Assembly: GCA_004557285.1 (NCBI GenBank)
Contig: SFEK01000021.1
Location: 1 to 20,253, forward strand
Origin: Bacteroidales bacterium
Lineage (GTDB): Bacteria; Bacteroidota; Bacteroidia; Bacteroidales; Bacteroidaceae
Direction of reading: 5' to 3'
Length of the DNA stretch: 20,253 nt
Shown: positions 7,564 to 14,860 of the stretch, piece by piece
Numbering within the stretch: position 1 is the first letter of the stretch
How the letters are laid out: each line of letters begins with the position of its first letter
Notes under the pieces: model-generated
The model's input: only the letters and a program-made list of their open reading frames with translations
Databases searched by the model: none
What the model was told of the DNA's origin: nothing
Translations under genes and position numbers: made by a program

Positions 7564-7636
7564 GCGGTAATAGCTCAGTTGGTAGAGCACTAGCTTCCCA
7601 AGCTGGGGGTCGCGAGTTCGAGCCTCGTTTACCGCT
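7564..7636 (+). tRNA. tRNA-Gly (anticodon CCC)
   Basis: A full cloverleaf. Acceptor GCGGTAA pairs with TTACCGC, the D arm is GCTC/GAGC, and the anticodon stem CTAGC/GCTGG closes the loop TTCCCAA, giving anticodon CCC for GGG codons. The T stem GCGAG/CTCGT includes one G-U pair. The discriminator is U, as usual for bacterial tRNA-Gly. CCA is not encoded. Confidence 0.94.
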
Positions 7637-7660
7637 CTTAACCTAAGGTTGTTTGCATGA

Positions 7661-7688
7661 AAAAGGTTGCCCGATAAGGCAACCTTTT
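7661..7688. terminator. Bidirectional intrinsic terminator (tRNA pair / ald)
   Basis: AAAAGGTTGCC (7661-7671) and GGCAACCTTTT (7678-7688) form a perfect 11-bp stem with a 6-nt loop. It gives a U tract in both directions: it ends the tRNA transcript from the left and lies 21 nt past the ald stop codon from the right. Confidence 0.88.
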
Positions 7689-7709
7689 AGCATATTGTAT
7701 CGTCACGAT

Positions 7710-8816
7710 TTACAGTTCGATGGGCTCGTAGGGCAAACCGAATACATCGGCCACAGCCTTGAAGGTGACTTTGCCTTCCACGATATTCAATCCTTTGAAC
7801 AGCGCCTCGTCTTCTTTGCAAGCCTTGCGCCATCCCTTGTCGGCCAATGCCAGAGCATATTTGAGGGTAGCGTTGGTGAGTGCGGATGTTGAGGTGTAAG
7901 GCACGGCTCCTGGAATATTGGCCACGGCATAGTGTATCACGCCGTCAACCTCGTAGACAGGTTCGCTGTGTGTCGTTGGATGAGAAGTCTCAAAGCATCC
8001 ACCCTGGTCGATGGCCACATCCACGAGCACAGCACCGGGCTGCATGGTCTTCAGCATGTCGCGTGTGATAAGGTGTGGTGCCTTGGCGCCGGGTATAAGC
8101 ACGGCACCCACCACGATGTCGGCATCCTTGATTTCGTTGGCCACATTCTGCGATGAAGAATAGAGTGTGTTCACGTTGGCAGGCATGGTGGCAGCAATTT
8201 CGCGCAGTCTTGGCAGCGAGATGTCGGTAATGATGACATCAGCACCCATTCCTGCGGCCACACGTGCGGCAGCCTGTCCCACGATGCCACCGCCGAGCAC
8301 AACCACCTTGGCTGGTTTCACGCCGGGCACACCACAAATCAGTTTGCCGTTGCCGCCCTTGGTCTTCTGCAGATAGTATGTACCGTTGATGGTGGCCATT
8401 CTGCCGGCAATTTCGCTCATTGGTGTGAGCAGGGGCAGCGATCGGTCGGCCAACTGCACGGTTTCATAAGCCAGGCACACGCCTTTGCTCTTGATCATGG
8501 CTTCAGTAAGCGGTTTACTGCAAGCGAAATGGAAATAGGTAAATACCAATTGTCCTTCTTTCACCAGATTGTATTCTGATTCGATAGGTTCCTTAACTTT
8601 GATAATCATGTCGGCCGCTTGATACACATCCTCGATGGTGGGAAGAATCTTTGCCCCCATCTTCTCGTATTCTTGGTCGGCAAAGCCACTACTTTCGCCG
8701 GCTGTGTGTTGTACGAACACTTCATGACCATGTTTCACGAGTTCTGCAACGCCTGCGGGTGTCATGCCCACACGATTTTCGTTGTTTTTGATTTCCTTTG
8801 GAATTCCAATTTTCAT
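7710..8816 (-). CDS. ald: Alanine dehydrogenase
   Basis: A 368-aa NAD-dependent enzyme that interconverts L-alanine with pyruvate and ammonia. It starts with the typical MKIGIPKEIKNNENRVGMTP. The residues known to matter in the Mycobacterium enzyme stand at the same numbers: R15, K75, H96 and D270. The Rossmann loop VVLGGGIVGQ is at 172-181, and the family segment HYAVANIPGAVPYTST is at 295-310. The length is typical. It is a single-gene unit with its own -7 box upstream and a strong shared terminator downstream. It probably serves in alanine breakdown or nitrogen recycling in the cytoplasm. Confidence 0.95.
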   Translation of the reverse strand: MKIGIPKEIKNNENRVGMTPAGVAELVKHGHEVFVQHTAGESSGFADQEYEKMGAKILPTIEDVYQAADMIIKVKEPIESEYNLVKEGQLVFTYFHFACSKPLTEAMIKSKGVCLAYETVQLADRSLPLLTPMSEIAGRMATINGTYYLQKTKGGNGKLICGVPGVKPAKVVVLGGGIVGQAAARVAAGMGADVIITDISLPRLREIAATMPANVNTLYSSSQNVANEIKDADIVVGAVLIPGAKAPHLITRDMLKTMQPGAVLVDVAIDQGGCFETSHPTTHSEPVYEVDGVIHYAVANIPGAVPYTSTSALTNATLKYALALADKGWRKACKEDEALFKGLNIVEGKVTFKAVADVFGLPYEPIEL

Positions 8817-8850
8817 AGCAGTAAAAATTTTTGGTATTAAATTAACACCG

Positions 8851-8858
8851 CAAATATA
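8851..8858 (-). promoter_or_regulatory. -7 box for ald
   Basis: TATATTTG on the minus strand matches TAnnTTTG, 34 nt before the ald ATG. I see no clear -33 element. The 134-nt gap between ald and nth is AT-rich and otherwise shows only a small dyad, AATTGA-CGACC-TCAATT (8935-8951), that overlaps the nth stop and may help end the nth transcript. Confidence 0.5.
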
Positions 8859-8950
8859 AGATTTTTTTGGTTACATTGTATCTAAAACCCTAAAAAATCT
8901 GTTGTTTTTTTATTAAATTACTGCTTGAAATAACAATTGACGACCTCAAT

Positions 8951-9598
8951 TTACAATTTTGAGCCTTCAAGGCGTTTGGGGCAAATGTCATCAAAGGGGC
9001 ATTTGTCGCAATGTGGCGCCCGGCTTGTGCAGATGTATCTGCCGTGCAGCAGCAGCCAGTGGTGGGCATCGGCGGCGATGTGTTCGGGGATGTTCTTCTT
9101 CAGTTCCAGTTCCACCTTCAGCGGTGTGTCGGCCTTCTTGCTCACCAGTCCGAGACGGTGGCTCACTCTGAACACATGTGTATCCACGGCTATGGCCGAC
9201 TTGCCGAATGCCACGGCCTGCATCACGTTGGCCGTCTTGCGCCCCACGCCGGGCAGGCTGGTGAGCTGTTCCATCTGTTGGGGCACCTCGCCATTGAAGT
9301 CGTCCATCAGCATGCGGGCCAATTTCACCAGATGTTTGGCCTTGGCGTTGGGATAAGACACACTTTTGATCAGCTCATAAATCTCCACCTCTTCGGCCTG
9401 TGCCATGGCCTTGGCGTCGGGATACTGGGCAAACAGCTGTGGAGTAATCATGTTCACCCGCTTGTCGGTGCATTGTGCGCTGAGCACCACGGCAACCAGC
9501 AGCTGGAACACGCTGCCGTATTCCAGCTCTGTGGTCACCTGTGGCATTTTCTGTTGAAAATGTTCAAGGATGTATTGATATCTATCCTTCTGCCTCAT
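8951..9598 (-). CDS. nth: Endonuclease III
   Basis: A 215-aa base-excision repair DNA glycosylase/AP lyase that removes oxidised pyrimidines. The helix-hairpin-helix motif LPGVGRKTA carries catalytic K121, and VDTH carries D139, close to E. coli K120 and D138. The C-terminal 4Fe-4S cluster ligands are C190-X6-C197-X2-C200-X5-C206, exactly the family pattern. I chose the ATG at 9598, preceded by a purine-rich AGAGGAAAAG. A longer in-frame start at 9631 adds a lysine-rich stretch that is simply the neighbouring gene read in another frame. The chosen start overlaps the end of the DUF5606 gene by 17 nt, which suggests translational coupling as the last gene of the nusB operon. Confidence 0.95.
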   Translation of the reverse strand: MRQKDRYQYILEHFQQKMPQVTTELEYGSVFQLLVAVVLSAQCTDKRVNMITPQLFAQYPDAKAMAQAEEVEIYELIKSVSYPNAKAKHLVKLARMLMDDFNGEVPQQMEQLTSLPGVGRKTANVMQAVAFGKSAIAVDTHVFRVSHRLGLVSKKADTPLKVELELKKNIPEHIAADAHHWLLLHGRYICTSRAPHCDKCPFDDICPKRLEGSKL

Positions 9599-10016
9599 TC
9601 TTTTCCTCTTCTTCGGCTTCGGGTTCTTCAAAGTCGGTAATGCCGTTGTTCACCAACAGGTTGTACCATTGCAGCAGTTTCTTGATGTCGCTGTCGTGCA
9701 CGCGGTCTCTGTCGTAGTCGGGCAATATGGTGGCAAAATATTCTCGCAGTTCTGCAGACTTGCACTTCTTGTAGTTGATAGAAGCGGGCTTCCCCTCCTC
9801 CACCTTCAGCAGGTTGGCAAATACCTTCATCAGCGGCATGTCTTCTGAGTCGGTATAGATGGCGATGTCGCCAAGGCTTGTCACTCTGTCGCTGGCGAAC
9901 ACAGGCATGCGCTTGTGCTGTTGGTCGATAGATTCAACGATAAGGTTGGCCTTGCCTCTCGACACGAGTTTGTAAAGGCCAGGTTTGCCTGAAATTGAAA
10001 GAATTGTCTGTTCCAT
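9582..10016 (-). CDS. DUF5606 family protein
   Basis: A 144-aa protein that I recognise by its N-terminal ISGKPGLYKLVS and VFASDRVTSLGDIAIYT segments as DUF5606, a family of unknown function found in Bacteroidetes. There is no signal peptide or membrane segment, so it should be cytoplasmic. Residues 1-60 look beta-rich, the middle helical, and the last 18 residues are a highly acidic tail (EEPEAEEEEKNEAEG). It lies 30 nt after coaE and overlaps nth by 17 nt, in the nusB-yajC-ybbR-coaE operon. That context hints at a housekeeping role, but no function can be assigned. Confidence 0.82.
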   Translation of the reverse strand: MEQTILSISGKPGLYKLVSRGKANLIVESIDQQHKRMPVFASDRVTSLGDIAIYTDSEDMPLMKVFANLLKVEEGKPASINYKKCKSAELREYFATILPDYDRDRVHDSDIKKLLQWYNLLVNNGITDFEEPEAEEEEKNEAEG

Positions 10017-10046
10017 TTCTTTTTTCTGTTGTTATTTATCAGTTAG

Positions 10047-10598
10047 TTATTCATTGATGATGGCACCGATTTGGCTTTCCAGATCGGCTGTGCCATCGTT
10101 GACGATTACAAAGTCACTCAGTTCGGCCACCTTTTGCTGTGGCCATTGCTTGTCAATCCATTCGCGTGCCTTCTCCCTGGTGATGCCGTCGCGCTTCACT
10201 ATTCTGTCGAGTCTCACCTCCAGTGGAGCGGTGACACACACCACACGGTCAACCAGGCGGTTGAATCCGCTTGAAAACAAGATGGCACATTCCATCCATT
10301 GTTTTCCCGACTGCACGAAGTCTTCGGCCACGGCAGGATGAACGATGTGGTTGACGATGGCGGTGTTTTCGTCGCTTTTGAGCAGAAATTCGGCAAGCAT
10401 CGGTTTGTTGAGTGAACCGTCGGTATGGAAAACCTCCATTCCAACGCACTCCTGCAGTTGGCGGCGCACCTTTTCAGATGTGGCCACGATGCGTTTGGCG
10501 GCGGCATCACAGTCGTAGATGTCGATGCCGTGCTTTTGCAGCAGTCGGCAGATGTGGCTTTTTCCGCTTCCTATTCCTCCTGTTATGGCGTATTTCAT
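10047..10598 (-). CDS. coaE: Dephospho-CoA kinase
   Basis: A 183-aa P-loop kinase that adds the 3'-phosphate to dephospho-CoA, the last step of coenzyme A synthesis. The P-loop GGIGSGKS is at residues 7-14, and YDCDAAAKRIV (28-38) matches the substrate-binding DxD-type segment of the family. The HPAV motif, the arginine-containing lid (RLDRIVKRDGITREKA) and QWPQQKVAELSDFVIVNDG near the end are all typical. It is slightly shorter than the usual 195-205 aa. I chose the ATG at 10598, 2 nt after the ybbR stop codon; longer in-frame starts only add reading through ybbR. Confidence 0.94.
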   Translation of the reverse strand: MKYAITGGIGSGKSHICRLLQKHGIDIYDCDAAAKRIVATSEKVRRQLQECVGMEVFHTDGSLNKPMLAEFLLKSDENTAIVNHIVHPAVAEDFVQSGKQWMECAILFSSGFNRLVDRVVCVTAPLEVRLDRIVKRDGITREKAREWIDKQWPQQKVAELSDFVIVNDGTADLESQIGAIINE

Positions 10599-10600
10599 TG

Positions 10601-11584
10601 TTATTGCTCCTCTATGAGATAATCCACCTGGTTGATGTTGATGCGTGCATTCTTCACGTCGTGGGGGATGTAGCGCAGATAGATGTTGCACTTCTCCGAT
10701 GGGTTGGCCACCAGTTCGTTATAGTCGGCCACCACCTTGAAGGCATTAGTCTTGATGTTTCTAAAGAGGCTTGCCCCCACGGTGAATGTAATGGTGACGC
10801 GTGAAGGGAATGTGCGCAGCACCTTGCCCTCGGGCATGTTGATGGCGGTGATGGGCACCTCGATTTTTTCTTCGGTCAGGATGTCGGGATAAGCGGCCAC
10901 GCGTGTCTTGTTGGGCACATATTTCACGCCTCTAATGGGAGTCAGTATCACCTCTCTGTACACGGTGTCGCTGAGGTTCTTGATATACAGCGGTTGTGTA
11001 GTCACATATTTCATGCTGTCGAGCACCTCACGGCTGGCATAGACATCCACCGAGTCGGGTTTGAGCATCACCTTGGCCACATAATAGCTGATGTCGGGTG
11101 TGATTTTTCCCACGAGTTTCACGGGCATGCGCTTTTTCAGTCCGTAGTTGAAGAAAAACTCCACCTTGTCGGGTTTCATGCTGACGATGCGCGACGAATT
11201 GAAAAGCCGCTGGTAGGTCAGTTTTTGCAATTCGTTGGGTGTCACCACCCCATATCCCGTTTTTTGGGCATAGTTTTTGAATTTCAGCACCACGGGTCGC
11301 AGTTCTTTGCTGTATTTGTAGGTCAGCAGCGTGTAGCCCTTGTCCCTGACCGTGACGCGCACGTTCATGGTGGTGTCGCTGGTGAGCACCACGTTCTTGG
11401 GCACATCGACAAGGTGCACCGGGATGACGATTTCCTGTTCGTAGGTCTCGTTCAGGGTAATCAGCAGCCAGAAGGTGGAGCTCAGCAGCAGGAAAAACAA
11501 AAAAATCAAGAACTCCTTATTCACCACTCTGAACAAGAAGTTCCCGACCTTTTTCCAAAAGCGGAATATGTTTGAATCGTTCAT
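10601..11584 (-). CDS. YbbR-like membrane-anchored protein
   Basis: A 327-aa protein with one N-terminal membrane helix (about 25-44, FLIFLFFLLLSSTFWLLITL) after a basic cytoplasmic start, so the rest should lie in the periplasm. The repeated beta-rich units (for example VPKNVVLTSDTTMNVRVTVRD and KPDSVDVYASREVLDSMK) resemble YbbR repeats. In Firmicutes, YbbR (CdaR) regulates a diadenylate cyclase, but no cdaA is in this window. The gene is packed between yajC (2 nt gap) and coaE (2 nt gap), a common Bacteroidetes order. Its exact role in this lineage is not known to me. Confidence 0.85.
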   Translation of the reverse strand: MNDSNIFRFWKKVGNFLFRVVNKEFLIFLFFLLLSSTFWLLITLNETYEQEIVIPVHLVDVPKNVVLTSDTTMNVRVTVRDKGYTLLTYKYSKELRPVVLKFKNYAQKTGYGVVTPNELQKLTYQRLFNSSRIVSMKPDKVEFFFNYGLKKRMPVKLVGKITPDISYYVAKVMLKPDSVDVYASREVLDSMKYVTTQPLYIKNLSDTVYREVILTPIRGVKYVPNKTRVAAYPDILTEEKIEVPITAINMPEGKVLRTFPSRVTITFTVGASLFRNIKTNAFKVVADYNELVANPSEKCNIYLRYIPHDVKNARININQVDYLIEEQ

Positions 11585-11586
11585 TA

Positions 11587-11916
11587 TTATTTTGCCTGAC
11601 CGGCAGCTACGTTTGAAGTGGCATCAGCAAAGACGTATGCTTTGTCAACACGGATGACCACACCTTTGGCTATTTCTACCGAAACGATGTTTGTGGTCAG
11701 GTCGATTTTCTTCACCTCACCATAGATGCCTCCACCGGTCACCACCTTGGTGCCTTCTTGCAGGGCATTCTGAAATTTCTGTATTTCCTTCTGTTTCTTC
11801 TGCTGTGGACGAATCATGAAGAACCACATGACAGCGAACACGGCCACCATCATGATAATAAATCCCATACCGCCTCCCTGCTGTGCTTGGGAAGCCAAAA
11901 ACATAAATGAATTCAT
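11587..11916 (-). CDS. yajC: Preprotein translocase subunit YajC
   Basis: A 109-aa inner-membrane protein of the SecDF-YajC accessory complex. A short glycine-rich N-terminus is followed by one membrane helix (about 18-35, ending WFFMIRP), then the family RPQQKKQKE motif, and a cytoplasmic domain with the hallmark GTKVVTGGGIYGEV (55-68) and a final basic-acidic beta region. The length is normal. It sits 79 nt after nusB and 2 nt before ybbR. I see no separate promoter box in that 79-nt gap, so it is likely read from the nusB promoter. Confidence 0.94.
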   Translation of the reverse strand: MNSFMFLASQAQQGGGMGFIIMMVAVFAVMWFFMIRPQQKKQKEIQKFQNALQEGTKVVTGGGIYGEVKKIDLTTNIVSVEIAKGVVIRVDKAYVFADATSNVAAGQAK

Positions 11917-11995
11917 TTCTTGCTTGTTATTTGTTGATATTGTTTAATTATCCTTTATATATAGATAAGGTATAGCTCGCAGCGACACATGAGTC

Positions 11996-12940
11996 CTATC
12001 TTTTTCTCATTTCGCCGATGGGCTTGAGCAGCACGCCTGTTTCCACGAGATGTCGTGCTATGGAGTCGAGCATACCGTTGATATAGCTGCCGCTCTTGGG
12101 GGTGCTGTAAACCTTGGCCAAATCCACATATTCGTTGATGGTAACGCTGATGGGGATGTTGGGGAACGTCATCATCTCGGCAATGGCAATCTGCATGATG
12201 ACCACATCCATGTAGGCCAGTCGTGAGAAGTCCCAGTTGTGAGAAGTCTGGCTCATGTACATTTGGTATTGCTCGGCATTCAATATGGTGGCGCGGTAGA
12301 GCTTGCGTGCAAACTCGCGGTCTTCTTCATCCTTGAACTCGGGCAGCAGCGGCATGTCAGCCTTGTCGGTCTGCTGTATGCGCTTGATGGTTTTCAGCAC
12401 AAAGGTGTCAACGATTTCCTTGTCGTCGTTCCAGTAGAGGCTTTTTTCCTCGAGCACGGCATCAAGTTCGTCGTTGTCCATCACCAAAGTGCGGTAGAGC
12501 TTGCGCCACAGTTCGCGGTCTTCCTCAAACGACGACTCTCCGCTCTCCATATAATCCTTGTAGGTTTGGCTGTTGACAATCTGGTTGTATAGTTTTCTCA
12601 CAAAATCGATGTCATCATTCCATGATGTCTTCTGCTCATTTCTGAAAGTGCTGAGCTGCTCGTTGCCTGCCAATATCAAGGCGAAGCTGTTGTCCACAAA
12701 CTTGCTCGACGGCATTTCGAGATGCTCACGAGTGGCCTTTGAGCACTCTGTGTCATAGTGCTTGCGTGCTTCGTCTGACACGGCCACAATCAGTGCCAGA
12801 AGATGGTTGTACAAGTGATAAGCCTTGGAAAGACTGAAAAGCAATTCCTTTTCGGCCACATCCATGTTGCGTCCGCCATTTTGATAGTATGCGTAGGTTA
12901 ACTGTACAATTTTTATCCTAATTAATTCTCTGTTGACCAT
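11996..12940 (-). CDS. nusB: Transcription antitermination protein NusB, extended form
   Basis: A 314-aa protein, about twice the length of E. coli NusB (139 aa). The NusB fold is recognisable in the C-terminal third: DFSRLAYMDVVIMQIAIAEMM, then PISVTINEYVDLAKVYSTPKSG and YINGMLDSIARHLVE (about 235-300). The N-terminus MVNRELIRIKIVQLTYAYYQ also matches the family's first helix (RELRKIALQVLYA-like), so about 160 residues appear to be inserted between helix 1 and the rest. The inserted part is helical and rich in charged residues. Such long NusB proteins are usual in Bacteroidetes. NusB binds boxA RNA with NusE in antitermination of rRNA operons. It heads the operon and has its own promoter. 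Confidence 0.9.
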   Translation of the reverse strand: MVNRELIRIKIVQLTYAYYQNGGRNMDVAEKELLFSLSKAYHLYNHLLALIVAVSDEARKHYDTECSKATREHLEMPSSKFVDNSFALILAGNEQLSTFRNEQKTSWNDDIDFVRKLYNQIVNSQTYKDYMESGESSFEEDRELWRKLYRTLVMDNDELDAVLEEKSLYWNDDKEIVDTFVLKTIKRIQQTDKADMPLLPEFKDEEDREFARKLYRATILNAEQYQMYMSQTSHNWDFSRLAYMDVVIMQIAIAEMMTFPNIPISVTINEYVDLAKVYSTPKSGSYINGMLDSIARHLVETGVLLKPIGEMRKR

Positions 12941-12971
12941 CAGTTTCTCAAATTTCTTTGGTTCTACGATG

Positions 12972-13002
12972 CAAAAATAGACAAAAAAAAGAATATACCC
13001 AA
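12972..13002 (-). promoter_or_regulatory. Promoter for the nusB operon
   Basis: On the minus strand TTG (13002-13000), a 20-nt spacer, then TATTTTTG (12979-12972). The nusB start codon lies 31 nt downstream of the -7 box. It is divergent from the rplY promoter, 38 nt away. Confidence 0.65.
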
Positions 13003-13039
13003 GAAAATGGTGTTTTTTTCGCCGAAAATAAGGCCAATA

Positions 13040-13071
13040 TTTGCATATTCAACAAAAAAGACATACCTTTG
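13040..13071 (+). promoter_or_regulatory. Promoter for the rplY operon
   Basis: TTTG at 13040-13043, a 20-nt spacer, then TACCTTTG at 13064-13071, a full consensus. The start codon is 94 nt further on, so the mRNA has a leader of about 88 nt, the longest in the window. The leader holds only a five-codon reading frame (ATG at 13094), probably by chance. Confidence 0.7.
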
Positions 13072-13165
13072 CACCGCTTTTTCAAGCACTACATGAACAA
13101 ATTCGTGTGATGGTGAATTAAGCAAAACAGATTTTCAACTTAATTTTAGAGTAACACATTACATT

Positions 13166-13759
13166 ATGAAAGAAATTAGCTTAACTGGCAAAAAGAGAAC
13201 AGAAGTAGGCAAGAAGGCTTCCAAGTTGATGAGAAAAGAGGGTATGATTCCCTGCAACCTTTACGGTGAGGCAAAGGGTGAGAACGGTCTGCCCGAGGCG
13301 CTGGCGTTCATGATTCCAATGACTGAGCTCCGCAAGGTGGTTTACACTCCCCACATCTATGTCATCAACCTCGACATCGAGGGCGAGGCTCACACCGCCA
13401 TCCTCAAGGAACTGCAGTTCCACCCCGTGACCGATGCCCTGCTGCACGTTGACTTCTATGAAATCAACGAGGAGAAAGACATCACCATCGGTATTCCTGT
13501 CAAGCTCACAGGTCTGGCACAGGGTGTTCGCGACGGTGGTCGTATGAACCTCTCCATCCGCAAAATCAATGTCATTGCCAAATACAAGGAAATTCCTGAG
13601 CACCTCGACGTTGATGTTACCGAGCTTCGCATTGGCAAGAGCATCAAGGTGGGCGACCTGCACTACGAAGGTCTTGAGTTTGCTACCAGCAAGGAGGTTA
13701 TCGTTTGCTCCATCAAGGCTACACGTAAGTCTGCTGCCGCTGCTGCTGCCGCTCAATAA
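13166..13759 (+). CDS. rplY: 50S ribosomal protein L25 (CTC/TL5 form)
   Basis: A 197-aa two-domain L25. The N-terminal domain (about 1-93, MKEISLTGKKRTEVGKKASK, IPCNLYG, ILKELQFHPVTDALLHVDFYEI) binds 5S rRNA. The C-terminal domain (about 95-185) has the TL5-type GIPVKLTGLAQGVRDGG and the HLDVDVTELRIGKSIKVGDL segments. The protein ends in an alanine run (KSAAAAAAAQ), a common loose tail in this family. It heads an operon with pth, 53 nt downstream, an order widely kept in bacteria. Confidence 0.96.
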   Translation: MKEISLTGKKRTEVGKKASKLMRKEGMIPCNLYGEAKGENGLPEALAFMIPMTELRKVVYTPHIYVINLDIEGEAHTAILKELQFHPVTDALLHVDFYEINEEKDITIGIPVKLTGLAQGVRDGGRMNLSIRKINVIAKYKEIPEHLDVDVTELRIGKSIKVGDLHYEGLEFATSKEVIVCSIKATRKSAAAAAAAQ

Positions 13760-13779
13760 TAGTCTTGACAACTACACAC

Positions 13780-13797
13780 GTTGCGCCTCTGCGTAAC
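13780..13797 (+). other. Small hairpin between rplY and pth
   Basis: GTTGCGC (13780-13786) can pair with GCGTAAC (13791-13797), with one G-U pair and a 4-nt loop. There is no T tract, so it is not a terminator. It may protect or separate mRNA parts, or be chance. Confidence 0.3.
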
Positions 13798-13812
13798 CCA
13801 ACTGAAAATATA

Positions 13813-14400
13813 ATGGAGAAATTCTTAATTGTCGGTTTGGGAAATCCTGGCGATGAATACAGGAACACCCGCCACAATACAGGCTATATGGTATTGGACG
13901 CTTTTGCAAAGGCGTCCAATATTGTTTTTGAAGACCGCCGCTATGGTTATGTGGCCGAGACCAGCGTCAAGGGTCGCCGACTGACGTTGCTCAAGCCCAC
14001 CACCTTCATGAATCTCAGTGGCAATGCCGTGAGATATTGGATGAACAAGGAGAACATTCCCCTGGAGCATTTGCTGGTGATTGTCGATGACCTGTCGCTT
14101 CCTGTGGGGGCCATGCGCCTCAAGGGCAACGGCAGCAACGGTGGGCACAATGGTCTGGGCAACATCCAGAGTGTCATCGGCACACAGCAATATGCCCGTC
14201 TGCGTGTGGGCATAGGCAATGATTTCCCCAAGGGGATGCAGGTTGACTTTGTATTGGGCGATTTTGACGAAGAAGACGAGAAGGCCCTGTTGCCCTGCTT
14301 CGACACGGCGATAGAAATCATCAAGAGTTTTGTGCTGGCAGGCATCAACATCACCATGAACCAGTATAACCACAAACATCAGGGAAAAACCTCGAAATGA
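13813..14400 (+). CDS. pth: Peptidyl-tRNA hydrolase
   Basis: A 195-aa enzyme that frees tRNA from peptidyl-tRNAs dropped by the ribosome. Family residues are all present: GLGNPGDEYRNTRHNTGY at 8-25 with N11 and catalytic H21, KPTTFMNLSG at 61-70 with N67, VDDLSLP with D93, and GSNGGHNGLGNI at 107-118 with N113. The length is normal. I chose the ATG at 13813 because MEKFLIVGLGNPG fits the family start; an upstream in-frame TTG at 13765 would add 16 unrelated residues. The S4 protein gene follows after 7 nt, so the genes are probably co-transcribed. Confidence 0.96.
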   Translation: MEKFLIVGLGNPGDEYRNTRHNTGYMVLDAFAKASNIVFEDRRYGYVAETSVKGRRLTLLKPTTFMNLSGNAVRYWMNKENIPLEHLLVIVDDLSLPVGAMRLKGNGSNGGHNGLGNIQSVIGTQQYARLRVGIGNDFPKGMQVDFVLGDFDEEDEKALLPCFDTAIEIIKSFVLAGINITMNQYNHKHQGKTSK

Positions 14401-14407
14401 ACATCTT

Positions 14408-14851
14408 ATGGGCAACGAAACAGCAAGAATAGACAAATGGCTCTGGGCGGCTCGCATCTTCAAGACAAGGTCGATAGCCGCCAATGCGTGCAAGAACGGC
14501 CGTGTGACCGTGAACGGCACCACTGTGAAGCCTTCGCGCAGCATCAAGTGCGGCGAGGTGGTGAGCGTGAAGAAACCACCCGTCACCTATTCGTTCAAGG
14601 TGCTGCAATGCAACGAGCAGAGGGTGGGTGCCAAACTGGTGCCGCAGATTTATGAGAATGTGACCGATGCCAAGCAGTATGAACTGCTGGAGATGAGCCG
14701 TATCAGCGGTTTTGTTGACCGTATGCGTGGCACAGGCCGTCCCACCAAGAAGGAACGCCGCAGCCTCGATGCATTCATCGACCCCTCGCTCATTGGTTTC
14801 ACGTCCGATGACGATGAGGATGAATTTGATTTCGACGATGAGGATTTTTAA
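14408..14851 (+). CDS. hslR: S4-domain RNA-binding protein, Hsp15-like
   Basis: A 147-aa protein with an N-terminal S4 RNA-binding domain (about 6-65, RIDKWLWAARIFKTRSIAANACKNGRV in parts, then VNGTTVKPSRSIKCGEVV). The RIDKWLW start and the RPTKKERR motif near residue 115 are those of Hsp15 (HslR). In E. coli, Hsp15 binds free 50S subunits that carry nascent chains and helps recycle them. The protein ends in an acidic tail (DDDEDEFDFDDEDF). It lies between pth and purN with gaps of 7 and 9 nt; pairing with pth makes sense, as both deal with stalled peptidyl-tRNA. Confidence 0.87.
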   Translation: MGNETARIDKWLWAARIFKTRSIAANACKNGRVTVNGTTVKPSRSIKCGEVVSVKKPPVTYSFKVLQCNEQRVGAKLVPQIYENVTDAKQYELLEMSRISGFVDRMRGTGRPTKKERRSLDAFIDPSLIGFTSDDDEDEFDFDDEDF

Positions 14852-14860
14852 TCATTTGCC

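Noticed and set aside
13765..13814. TTGACA and TATAAT before pth, suggesting a separate promoter
   Set aside because: The spacing is 38 nt and the TATAAT overlaps the start codon; it also does not match the promoter type used here.
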